Positions 1 through 7,133 of a DNA stretch of 12,823 nt are shown here, piece by piece. Under the pieces are notes generated by a model, which was given only the letters and a program-made list of their open reading frames with translations, searched no databases and was not told where the DNA came from. How positions within the stretch are numbered: the first letter of the stretch is position 1; each line of letters starts with the position of its first letter. This DNA is from DAOUET01 sp034430155 (GTDB lineage: Bacteria > Chloroflexota > Anaerolineae > Anaerolineales > UBA4823), in NCBI GenBank assembly GCA_034430155.1, contig DAOUET010000039.1, forward strand, positions 1 through 12,823, written 5' to 3'. Made by a program: the position numbers and the translations under genes.

Positions 1-485
1 GCGAACCTGGTATCTTTAAAATCGCCCACCTTTAACGGGTTAGCGGGATCTTCCACATTGACGATGATCAAACCAGAACGACCGTCGGCGATATAAGCGA
101 ATCTACCAGACACCACGACGTCACTGGCCCTGCCATCCGTTTCGTATCTGGCGACCTGCCTTGGATTAGCAGCATCTGCGATATCCAGGATGCGCATTCC
201 ATTACCGCCGTCGGCGAGAAAAGCGTAATCCCCAGAAAGCGCTACCGCATTGGCATCTCCAAAAGTTTCAAAGGTACCGGCAACTTCAGGATTGGCAGGA
301 TCAGTAATATCCAGGACCCGCAGACCTACTCGCTGGACGGTGAGGTATGCGTAATTCCCCGCCACGGCCACATCGGTTGATAGTTGCACCGGGCGCCTCA
401 GGTAAAAATAAACCCCCAGGACCAGTATCCCCACCAAGAATATTTGTTTTCTCGCATCTCGGAAGATCGATTTCTCACCCAGCAT
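1..485 (-). CDS. LVIVD-repeat beta-propeller-like protein, membrane anchored (N-terminal part)
   Basis: The frame is open from the ATG at 485 to the window edge, so about 161 residues are visible and the C terminus is missing. A short basic N terminus (MLGEKSIFRDARKQ) is followed by one hydrophobic segment at about residues 14-27, which looks like a membrane anchor or uncleaved signal. Three repeats of roughly 42 residues follow, each with the pattern V-A-G-x-Y-A-Y-L-(A)D-x-x-x-G-L-R-(I/V)-(L/V)-D-(I/V)-x-D-(P/A)-A-N-P. This is the LVIVD repeat family, thought to form beta-propellers on the cell surface; no enzymatic function is known to me and none is claimed. The start was chosen as the ATG before the hydrophobic segment. 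There is no clear Shine-Dalgarno, but a promoter ends within a few bases of the ATG. The gene is divergent from the DUF362 gene. Confidence 0.8.
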   Translation of the reverse strand, partial: MLGEKSIFRDARKQIFLVGILVLGVYFYLRRPVQLSTDVAVAGNYAYLTVQRVGLRVLDITDPANPEVAGTFETFGDANAVALSGDYAFLADGGNGMRILDIADAANPRQVARYETDGRASDVVVSGRFAYIADGRSGLIIVNVEDPANPLKVGDFKDTRF

Positions 486-493
486 GCCATCAT

Positions 494-521
494 TGTATAC
501 CAGAATCAGGATTAATTGCAA
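494..521 (-). promoter_or_regulatory. Candidate sigma70-type promoter for the LVIVD gene
   Basis: On the minus strand TTGCAA (521-516) and TATACA (499-494, followed by AT) are separated by 16 bp, and TG lies just upstream of the -10 as an extended element. The predicted start of transcription is at about 486-488, so the leader would be only 1-3 bases before the ATG at 485. This is inferred from sequence match alone. Confidence 0.4.
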
Positions 522-761
522 ATCTAACCAGAAAAGGAAACAGGCAATTAAAGGTCTTATGGCAGTTTTCGAGCGGACTTTACTCACCCAGATCCACCGG
601 AATTATCCTCGACGAGCTTAAATCCTGAAGAAATCAGTCCCCGGATTCGAGAAAGTCTTGTTACAATTCATTACAACCCGGCCAGATTTATCTGCACCGG
701 AACCGCGCTTAAGGCTAGCGTTCCAAAGCAATCGAAAAATAACGCCATTGGAGAAGTTTAC

Positions 762-1973
762 ATGTCTGATTTACCCCCTAAAGGAAAAGTCGCTGTTCTA
801 AAAACAACGCCCGAAACCGTGCTGGCTGACATCCAGAAGGTGATGGCGCTGGCGGGTTTCGAATCCGCCTTGCCCAAGGAGGTCAGAACCGGCTTGAAGA
901 TCAATATCTCCTGGCAAACCTGGTATCCGGCCTGTTCTTCCACACCCTGGCAGATCGAAGGCGTGATAAAAACCCTGCAAGGGGCTGGCTATACCGATCT
1001 GGTAGGCGTACATAATGACACCGTAGTGGTGGATACTTCGGACGGCGAGCGGAACAACAAGCACAAATACATCACGGATTTATATAAGGTCCCTTGCCTG
1101 TACCTCTACAATCAGGATTTCGAATGGGCGGAATACCATCCCAAACGGCCCTTCCTGGTGTTGGATAAAGTCTATCCTGAGGGAGTCTTCATTCCCAAAG
1201 CGTTGGTTGGCATGAATATGATCCACCTGCCAACCGTAAAAACCCATGTATTCACGACCATCACCGGAGCCATGAAAAACGCCTTCGGAGGTCTGCTGCA
1301 CCGCAACCGCCACTGGACCCACGCGGTCATCCACGACACGTTAGTAGATCTGCTAACTATCCAGCAGGACATCCACCCGGGCATCTTTGCGGTGATGGAT
1401 GGCACCTTCGCCGGGGACGGTCCCGGACCGCGGGCGATGCGGTGGCACGAGAAAGATATCCTGCTGGCTTCAGCTGACCAGGTCGCCATCGACGCCGTAT
1501 CCGCCAAACTACAAGGTTTTGACCCCATGAGCCTGCGCTTCATTCGCAAGGCTCACGAGATGGGATTAGGCCTGGGCGATCCCCGTCAAATCGAAATTCT
1601 TGGTTATGATATCGAAGGGGAACAGCCCTGGAATTTTAAGCGAGAAGACACCTTTGCCAGTCGCGGCCAGCACATGATCTACCACGGTCCGTTAAAACCA
1701 TTTGAAAAGGTGTTACTGCAAAGCCCGCTGGTGCCCTGGTCCTATTTCGCCAGCAACTTCTATCACAACGTGTATTGGTATCCCTTCGTTGGACGGAAAC
1801 GGGTGGCAGCCGCTCTGCAAACCAAATGGGGAAAGCTGTTCCAATCCTACGGGGATGGCAAGGTGGTCATGCCCGGGGTCGAACCCAAAACCGTCATGCA
1901 GGCGCTGGTCGGTCTGACCGTGCTGGTAGCCAGTCTGGTCGGCCTGAGCTACCTATACGACAGGCGTAAATAA
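762..1973 (+). CDS. DUF362 domain protein with C-terminal membrane anchor
   Basis: This 403-residue protein carries hallmarks of the DUF362 family. They are the segment HLPTVKTHVFTTITGAMKN with FGGLL at residues 155-179, MDGTFAGDGPGPR at 212-224 and SADQVAIDAV at 237-246. Many family members carry a ferredoxin-like Fe-S domain, but this one has no CxxCxxC cluster and only two cysteines (58 and 112). A single hydrophobic helix at about 379-398 followed by YDRRK indicates a tail anchor with the main domain in the cytoplasm. The start is supported by GGAG at 750-753, 8 bases before the ATG. It is the first gene of a same-strand group with the flippase-like and PHP genes. The short gap to the next gene contains a small GC-rich hairpin (2003-2015) without a T run. 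The family's reaction is not established, so no function is assigned. Confidence 0.85.
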   Translation: MSDLPPKGKVAVLKTTPETVLADIQKVMALAGFESALPKEVRTGLKINISWQTWYPACSSTPWQIEGVIKTLQGAGYTDLVGVHNDTVVVDTSDGERNNKHKYITDLYKVPCLYLYNQDFEWAEYHPKRPFLVLDKVYPEGVFIPKALVGMNMIHLPTVKTHVFTTITGAMKNAFGGLLHRNRHWTHAVIHDTLVDLLTIQQDIHPGIFAVMDGTFAGDGPGPRAMRWHEKDILLASADQVAIDAVSAKLQGFDPMSLRFIRKAHEMGLGLGDPRQIEILGYDIEGEQPWNFKREDTFASRGQHMIYHGPLKPFEKVLLQSPLVPWSYFASNFYHNVYWYPFVGRKRVAAALQTKWGKLFQSYGDGKVVMPGVEPKTVMQALVGLTVLVASLVGLSYLYDRRK

Positions 1974-2046
1974 GCCCCCGCGAGGCGCTCAGCGGTCATC
2001 TCCGGGGCATCCCCGCGGCTCAAGCATTCTCCCCTGACACGAACTT

Positions 2047-3030
2047 GTGACCCGACCTGATAATTCGTCTCGCACCTTAGTGCGCCGGCTCATTCCGGGA
2101 TTGGTGCTCGGTTTCGTGGTGCTGGTCGTCTTAGGTCTGCTGGCGGATTTACGAGAGGTCAGCGGGCAGGTTCTGACCTTCCGCTGGTCGCTTTTTCCCC
2201 TGGTAATCGGCCTGACGCTCTTCAACTACACCTTACGCTTTTTTAAATTCCATTTTTACCTGGGGCAGATAGGCGTTGAAGATCTGCCCATGTTGGAAAG
2301 CGCCCGGCTGTTCGTAGCCAGCTTTCCTCTTTCGGTTACGCCAGGGAAAGTCGGTGAAGCGCTGAAAGGCGTCTGGATCAACCAGAAAAGCGGCGCACCG
2401 GTAGCCCGGGGTGTAGCCGTGGTGGTAGCTGAACGCATCAGCGATGGACTGGCTGTCACCGCCCTTTCAACCCTGGGGGTGATCGCCTACCCACGCTACT
2501 GGCCGGCTTTTGCCAGCGTATTAGCCCTGCTGCTGGGAATCGTCATCGTCTCCCAAATCAGACCGCTGGTGATAGCCCTGCTCGGTATCGGTGAAGGTCT
2601 CCCCTTTCTGAAGCGTTTTATCCACCACATACGAGAATTTTACGAAGGCAGCTTCCTGCTCTTCCGCCCTGGCGCCACCCTGTTTGCAGTAACGCTGGGC
2701 ACAATCTCCTGGTTGGGAGAGGGAATAGGCTTGTACGTGATCCTGCGCGGATTGGGGATAAGGCCGGGCTGGGATGTGCTCTCCATCGCGGTATTCGTGC
2801 TCTCTTTTTCCACCGTGATCGGGGCGGTTTCGACCCTCCCGGGCGGTTTAGGCGCGGCTGAGGCTTCGATTGCAGGCATGCTGGTCCTGCTTTTAGGGCT
2901 GCCCGCCGATAGCGCCGCAGCGGCCACCCTGTTGATCCGCTTCGCCACTTTGTGGTTCGGCGTCGGTTTGGGCCTGCTAGTCTGGAGCTTTTCTTCTGAC
3001 CTGCTCGGACTGGGACATTCAGGGACATGA
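2047..3030 (+). CDS. Flippase-like / lysylphosphatidylglycerol synthase TM-region family membrane protein
   Basis: The 327-residue product is almost entirely hydrophobic, with around eight to ten predicted spans (for example 15-33, 44-61, 123-147, 153-170, 210-233, 245-262 and 291-315). Conserved motifs of the YbhN/AglD/LPG-synthase TM family (PF03706) are visible: TPGKVGEALK at 98-107, AERISDG at 128-134 and PGGLGAAEAS at 265-274. The soluble acyl-transfer domain of true MprF is absent, so lipid or lipid-linked sugar translocation is more likely than lysyl transfer; this is inference from family membership. The GTG at 2047 is the first possible start after an in-frame TGA at 2035-2037, but no convincing Shine-Dalgarno precedes it. 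The stop codon overlaps the PHP gene start (ATGA), which implies coupled translation. Confidence 0.8.
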   Translation: MTRPDNSSRTLVRRLIPGLVLGFVVLVVLGLLADLREVSGQVLTFRWSLFPLVIGLTLFNYTLRFFKFHFYLGQIGVEDLPMLESARLFVASFPLSVTPGKVGEALKGVWINQKSGAPVARGVAVVVAERISDGLAVTALSTLGVIAYPRYWPAFASVLALLLGIVIVSQIRPLVIALLGIGEGLPFLKRFIHHIREFYEGSFLLFRPGATLFAVTLGTISWLGEGIGLYVILRGLGIRPGWDVLSIAVFVLSFSTVIGAVSTLPGGLGAAEASIAGMLVLLLGLPADSAAAATLLIRFATLWFGVGLGLLVWSFSSDLLGLGHSGT

Positions 3031-3680
3031 TGCGGGTCGAATTACACTGCCACACGCTTTACTCTAAGGACAGCCTCATCAGCCTGCCAGCCCTGCTGAG
3101 CACCTGCCAGCGCAAAGGCATCCAGCGGTTGGCGATTACCGACCACAACAGCATCAGGGGAGCCTTACGCGCCCAAGAGCTAGATCCCCAAAGGGTGATC
3201 GTCGGCGAGGAGATCGCCACTCGGTCCGGTGAGCTGTTGGCCTTCTTCGTTCGCGAAGAGGTGCCGCCCGGCTTGCCCTGCGAGGAAGCCATCGCTCGCT
3301 TGCGGGGGCAAGGCGCCTTCATCAGCGTCGCCCATCCTTTTGACCGCTTCCGGAGTGGTCATTGGCACCTCTCCGACCTGGAAAGAATTGCATCCCTGGT
3401 TGACGCCATCGAGGTCTTCAACGCCCGTTGCCTGTGGCCGGGCTTCAACCGCCAGGCCCAGGCGTTCGCCAACGCACACGCTTTGCCCGGCACGGTCGGC
3501 TCTGACGCCCACGCCTTTTTCGAAGTGGGTCGGGCTTGCCTGCTGCTGCCCAATTTCCAGGACGCCGCTAGTCTGAAAGAGGTCCTGCCCCAGGCCGTTG
3601 CTCAGGTCTCGCTCTCCCCGCCCTGGGCTCACCTGGCCTCCCGTTACGCCGCCTGGCGCAAGAAACTCGATGGTATTTAA
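3027..3680 (+). CDS. PHP-domain metal-dependent phosphoesterase
   Basis: The 217-residue protein has the full set of PHP metal ligands. These are HCH at residues 7-9, D15, TDHN at 38-41, GEE at 60-62, AHPF with H103, and GSDAH with D160 and H162. Such proteins bind two or three metal ions and hydrolyse phosphoesters, for example 3',5'-bisnucleotides or short RNA in the RNase AM/YciV group. The substrate here cannot be read from the sequence. Length and the C-terminal segment after GSDAH fit small standalone PHP proteins rather than polymerase-linked ones. The gene begins ATGATG, so translation may start at 3027 or 3030. The start overlaps the stop of the flippase-like gene by 4 bp. The protein is soluble and presumably cytoplasmic. 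Confidence 0.85.
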   Translation: MMRVELHCHTLYSKDSLISLPALLSTCQRKGIQRLAITDHNSIRGALRAQELDPQRVIVGEEIATRSGELLAFFVREEVPPGLPCEEAIARLRGQGAFISVAHPFDRFRSGHWHLSDLERIASLVDAIEVFNARCLWPGFNRQAQAFANAHALPGTVGSDAHAFFEVGRACLLLPNFQDAASLKEVLPQAVAQVSLSPPWAHLASRYAAWRKKLDGI

Positions 3681-3776
3681 GGGGCAGGCTGCCCTCAAGA
3701 TGATCCGGAGCAGCTTTTCACACCTTGAAGTCGCCTGGTGACCTGCTGGGCTGGTAAAATAATCCCATCTCTAACC

Positions 3777-3804
3777 TTGACCAATCCCCTATTATGAGTA
3801 GAAT
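3777..3804 (+). promoter_or_regulatory. Promoter of tRNA-Leu
   Basis: TTGACC (3777-3782) and TAGAAT (3799-3804) are separated by 16 bp. The expected transcription start is at about 3811, five bases before the tRNA 5' end. The match and the position make this a good candidate. The rest of 3681-3776 shows nothing else I can name. Confidence 0.55.
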
Positions 3805-3815
3805 TTAAGGTGCAA

Positions 3816-3899
3816 GGGGCGGTGGCGGAATTGGCAGACGCAGGGGACTTAAAATCCCCCGGTAGAGATACCGTGTGGGTTCGACCCCCACCCGCCCTA
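3816..3899 (+). tRNA. tRNA-Leu(UAA)
   Basis: The 84-nt sequence folds into a class II tRNA. The acceptor stem GGGGCGG pairs with CCGCCCT (first pair G-U) and the discriminator is A. The D arm is closed by GCG/CGC. The anticodon stem GGGGA/TCCCC encloses CTTAAAA, giving anticodon UAA for the UUA codon. The long variable arm is CGGTA-GAGA-TACCG, typical of leucine tRNA, and the T arm is GTGGG-TTCGACC-CCCAC. CCA is not encoded (the genome reads CTT after the discriminator). The gene carries its own promoter and is followed by a terminator. Confidence 0.95.
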
Positions 3900-3946
3900 C
3901 TTTATATATGAGGGCTAAGTGTGATTATATGCCCTTCAAGACAGAT

Positions 3947-3973
3947 AAAAGCCTGCCCGCCAGCAGGCTTTTT
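3947..3973. terminator. Rho-independent terminator after tRNA-Leu, probably bidirectional
   Basis: The stem GCCTGC (3951-3956) pairs with GCAGGC (3963-3968) around a 6-base loop. It is flanked by AAAA on the left and TTTTT on the right, so U-runs exist in both directions. It can end the tRNA transcript and also anything transcribed leftward from the integrase remnant. Confidence 0.75.
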
Positions 3974-4067
3974 GATTGCAGGATGGCTTTATCTAGCCCG
4001 TGAGGCAGGTCGAAGGTGTAGGCGGAACGGCGTTCGCTTATGTGGATATCCTTCGAGGGAACAACTT

Positions 4068-4592
4068 CTAAAAACCCAGCAAGGCAGCCACCCGCGCCCA
4101 GGAGGTGTCCGACTGGCCTTCCAGCCGGTGCAAGTAGATCTGGGTGACAGCCAGGCTGGAGTGGCCCAGGAATGTAGAGATCGCTTCCAGGTCGTCGCCA
4201 GCTTGCTTGCGCAGCATGGCAGCGGTGTGGCGCAGGCTGTGGACACACAGCTTGCGCGGATCGAGGCTAGCCCAGCGGGCGTACTTCTTGAGCAGGCGGC
4301 TGACCTCCCGCATGGAGAGCGGGCGTTCCCGCGACCAATCCTCCGAACGAATATTAGGCAGCCGGGTAGCACGATCGGTGAGGGGAGTGAACAGGTAGTC
4401 CTGAGTACGGATCGACTTCAATAAACCGGAAGATTGCAGGTAGTCGCGGATCGCTCCCCACACAGCTGGGGGGATGAATAAATGGTTACTCCCATCAAAA
4501 CCGGTAAAACCCATACCTGGATCGGTCTGATCTTGTTCCTGGTCTTTTTCTTGGGCTACACCTATTTCCCTTAAGACTTTCGCAACCACCAC
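4068..4592 (-). pseudogene. Tyrosine recombinase (phage-type integrase) remnant, catalytic-domain fragment
   Basis: The 174 codons read from a GTG at 4592 encode the C-terminal half of an integrase catalytic domain. HSLRH at residues 118-122 supplies the H-x-x-R pair (H118, R121), LGHSSL at 142-147 supplies H144, and the nucleophile is Tyr153 in QIYLH. The first catalytic arginine, normally in a G-x-R-x-x-E-(L/I) motif 80-100 residues before HxxR, is not visible, and neither is the N-terminal DNA-binding domain. The frame stays open upstream to 4712, but that stretch has no ATG or GTG start and no integrase motif I recognise. The gene points at the tRNA-Leu 3' end 168 bp away, the normal arrangement for an element integrated in a tRNA. 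The protein is probably inactive. An unusual short recombinase is the alternative. Confidence 0.75.
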
Positions 4593-4790
4593 CTGATAAC
4601 CCGAATGTCCATTACCTTGCCGATCCTGGACCGGGGTACCTTCAAGGTCAACGCCTACGGGGAAATCACGACTATCGTATAATGGATCAAAAGTAGGGGA
4701 ACTGCGAGGTGATCAAGAATATAATTATGGAGCTTCATCGCGGTGACCCTGCCGTTGAAGGTTGAATCACAAAGATAACAGGAGATAAGA

Positions 4791-5783
4791 ATGACTTACG
4801 TACCTGCTGAAACCCGTTACGATAACATGCGCTACCACCGCTGTGGTCGCAGTGGGATAAAACTCCCCGCTGTTTCACTCGGCCTGTGGTATAACTTCGG
4901 CGGTGTGGACCGCTTTGAGAACTCGCGGGCCATGGCCCGGCGTGCTTTCGATCTGGGCATTACCCATTTCGACTTGGCCAATAACTACGGACCTCCCTAT
5001 GGGTCGGCAGAGCAGACCTTCGGGGGGATTTTGAAAAAAGATCTGGCGCCTTATCGGGACCAGCTGATTATTTCCTCCAAGGCCGGTTGGGATATGTGGC
5101 CCGGGCCGTACGGCGATTTCGGCTCCCGAAAATACCTGGTCGCCAGCCTGGACCAGAGCTTGAAGCGTATGGGGCTGGATTACGTCGATATTTTCTACCA
5201 CCACCGGCCGGACCCCGAAACACCCCTCGAAGAGACCATGGGCGCCTTGGACTATATCGTCCGCAGCGGCAGGGCCCTTTACGCCGGGGTTTCTTCCTAT
5301 TCCGCCGAGCGGACCCGCCAGGCCGCCAGGATTTTGCGTGATATGGGCACACCCTTGCTGATCCACCAGCCCTCTTACAATATGCTGGATCGTTGGATCG
5401 AGGAGGGGTTATTGGATGTACTGGCCGGTGAGGGGATTGGCTGCATCGTATTCTCCCCCCTAGCCCAGGGTTTGCTGACCGACAGGTATCTGGATCACAT
5501 CCCGGAAGATTCGCGGGCTGCTAAGCCAAGTACCTACTTGACCCGCCAGGACATCCATGAAGAGGTGGTCGGCAAAGTGCGCCGCCTGAATGAAATCGCC
5601 AGGCAGCGCGGCCAAAGTATGGCACAGATGTCCATCGCCTGGGACTTGCGGAATCCAACCGTCACCTCGGCCCTGATCGGCGCCAGCCGCCCGGAACAGA
5701 TCGACCAGGCTGTCGGCGCCCTTAAAAACCTGGACTTCTCTTCCGAAGAGCTGGATGCCATCGAGGATATCCTGGCCGCTTAG
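4791..5783 (+). CDS. yghZ: YghZ-type aldo/keto reductase (L-glyceraldehyde 3-phosphate reductase family)
   Basis: The 330-residue protein closely resembles the E. coli YghZ (AKR14) family along its whole length. It shares FDLGITHFDLANNYGPP (about 53-69), DMWPGPYG, SRKYLVASLDQSLKRMGL and YVDIFYHHRPD. The catalytic tetrad can be placed at Asp61, Tyr66, Lys97 and His138. LIHQPSYN at 190-197, FSPLAQGLLT at 221-230 and the NADPH-binding IGASRPEQ at 296-303 are present. It should be a cytoplasmic NADPH-dependent aldehyde reductase. YghZ reduces L-glyceraldehyde 3-phosphate and methylglyoxal, but this homologue's substrate is uncertain given its position before a glycosidase and a sugar kinase. AGGAGAT about 5 bases before the ATG supports the start. 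The next gene begins 39 bp after its stop on the same strand. Confidence 0.9.
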   Translation: MTYVPAETRYDNMRYHRCGRSGIKLPAVSLGLWYNFGGVDRFENSRAMARRAFDLGITHFDLANNYGPPYGSAEQTFGGILKKDLAPYRDQLIISSKAGWDMWPGPYGDFGSRKYLVASLDQSLKRMGLDYVDIFYHHRPDPETPLEETMGALDYIVRSGRALYAGVSSYSAERTRQAARILRDMGTPLLIHQPSYNMLDRWIEEGLLDVLAGEGIGCIVFSPLAQGLLTDRYLDHIPEDSRAAKPSTYLTRQDIHEEVVGKVRRLNEIARQRGQSMAQMSIAWDLRNPTVTSALIGASRPEQIDQAVGALKNLDFSSEELDAIEDILAA

Positions 5784-5822
5784 GCAGGTAAAAGCCATGA
5801 GAGGCTGGCAGGAGCGTAGAAC

Positions 5823-7133
5823 ATGAGCGAGGGCTTGAAGATCAGCGTAATCGGTGGGGGCAGCAGCTATACCCCCGAGCTCATCGAAGGTTTCATCGAG
5901 AGCCTGGCCGAGCTGCCCGTCAAGCGTATCGCCCTTATGGATATCGATTCGCGCCGGCTGGAGATCCTCGGGGGGTTGGCTCGCCGCATGCTGCGAGCCG
6001 GCCAGGCGCCGATTGACCTGCAGCTTACTTCTAACCGGGGAGAGGCCATCGAGGGTTCTGCCTTCGTCATCAGCCAGATTCGGGTGGGTGGCATGGCCGC
6101 ACGCATCCTGGATGAAAAGATACCGCTCCAGTACGGGGTGATCGGCCAGGAGACCACCGGACCGGGCGGGTTTGCTAAGGCCCTGCGCACCATACCGGTA
6201 GCCCTGGCGATCGCCGGTGATATCGAAAGGCTGGCACCCCGGGCCATTTTGATTAACTTTACCAACCCGGCCGGTCTCATCACCGAAGCCCTGCACCGCT
6301 ACAGCGCCGTAAACACCATTGGCCTGTGCAACTTACCCATCGGGGCGGAAATGCGCATTGCCAGAAGGCTGGGCGTGGATCGCCGCCGGATTGCTTTGGA
6401 TTGGGTTGGTCTCAATCATTTGAATTGGATCCGTGGCGCCACCTTGGATGGGAAGGATATCTGGCCCCAGGTCTTCGAAGGGGAAGTGGAAGCGGCTTGC
6501 CAGGCTCCGGCTGATGGGTGGAGCTTCTCCGCCGACCTCCTGGAAGGGCTGGGGATGATCCCGTGCGGTTACCTGAATTACTACTACAACCGGGATGCTA
6601 TGGTCCAAAAAATAAAAACCGCTCCTCGCACCCGTGGAGAGGAGGTCCGGGAGATCGAAGAAGGGTTGATGAACATGTACCGGGACCCAAATCTTCACCA
6701 AAAGCCGGCCTTGCTGGAAAAGCGCGGCGGCGCATATTACTCGAAGGCAGCTGTTTCGCTGATCACCGCCATCGCCAATGACAAAAAAGAAGTGCATATC
6801 CTCAACACCCTCAATGAAGGCGCCTTGCCCGGACTGGACCGCCGGGCTGTGGTGGAAGTGCCCAGCCAGATCGGGTCCCAGGGTGCCAGGCCACGGGCGG
6901 TTGACCCCATGCCTCCCCAAATACGCGGGCTGGTTCAGGCGGTCAAGGCCTACGAGGAACTGGCTGCCAAAGCCGGTGCCGAGGGCGACCGCCGGGCCGC
7001 CCTGCAGGCCATGCTGGCTCACCCGCTGGTCCCCTCCTTCCAGGTGGCCAAGGATCTGCTGGCTGCCCTGTTGGAGGCTCATCGAGCCTACCTGCCTCAA
7101 TTCTTCCCTGGAGATCACCCCAAACCTTCATGA
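5823..7133 (+). CDS. Glycoside hydrolase family 4, 6-phospho-beta-glucosidase (BglT-like)
   Basis: The 436 residues match GH4 throughout. There is an N-terminal Rossmann NAD site (ISVIGGGSSYTPEL, 7-20) and GVIGQETTGPGGFAKALR at 105-122. NFTNPAG follows at 145-151, then GLCN with metal-ligand Cys169 and GLNHLNW with metal-ligand His199. A tyrosine-rich GYLNYYYN at 249-256 probably holds the catalytic base, and EKRGGAYYSKAA lies at 299-310. GH4 enzymes use NAD+ and Mn2+ to oxidise C3 transiently and then eliminate the aglycone. The overall pattern resembles Thermotoga BglT, which acts on 6-phospho-beta-glucosides; the substrate here is inferred. AGGAG lies about ten bases before the ATG. The stop overlaps the kinase start (ATGA). 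Confidence 0.9.
   Translation: MSEGLKISVIGGGSSYTPELIEGFIESLAELPVKRIALMDIDSRRLEILGGLARRMLRAGQAPIDLQLTSNRGEAIEGSAFVISQIRVGGMAARILDEKIPLQYGVIGQETTGPGGFAKALRTIPVALAIAGDIERLAPRAILINFTNPAGLITEALHRYSAVNTIGLCNLPIGAEMRIARRLGVDRRRIALDWVGLNHLNWIRGATLDGKDIWPQVFEGEVEAACQAPADGWSFSADLLEGLGMIPCGYLNYYYNRDAMVQKIKTAPRTRGEEVREIEEGLMNMYRDPNLHQKPALLEKRGGAYYSKAAVSLITAIANDKKEVHILNTLNEGALPGLDRRAVVEVPSQIGSQGARPRAVDPMPPQIRGLVQAVKAYEELAAKAGAEGDRRAALQAMLAHPLVPSFQVAKDLLAALLEAHRAYLPQFFPGDHPKPS

Noticed and set aside
347..628. Plus-strand frame of 93 codons
   Set aside because: Its first half is antisense to the LVIVD gene and the remainder shows no family resemblance or ribosome binding site.
2003..2015. CGGGG-CAT-CCCCG hairpin between the DUF362 and flippase-like genes
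   Set aside because: The stem is short, has no T-run and lies in GC-rich sequence within a likely operon; not supported as a terminator.
4482..4574. Small plus-strand reading frame encoding a hydrophobic, membrane-like peptide (WIGLILFLVFFLGY)
   Set aside because: It is antisense to the charged K/D/Q/E-rich stretch of the integrase remnant, which automatically yields hydrophobic codons. It has no convincing start context or family resemblance.
4678..4725. Two TATAAT hexamers (4678-4683 and 4720-4725) upstream of the reductase gene
   Set aside because: Neither has a TTGACA-like hexamer 16-18 bp upstream, nor an extended -10. One may be the operon promoter, but the sequence does not show which.
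5460..6296. Long minus-strand open frame of 278 codons
   Set aside because: It lies opposite the end of the reductase and the start of the GH4 gene, both of which have clear family motifs; its translation resembles no family.
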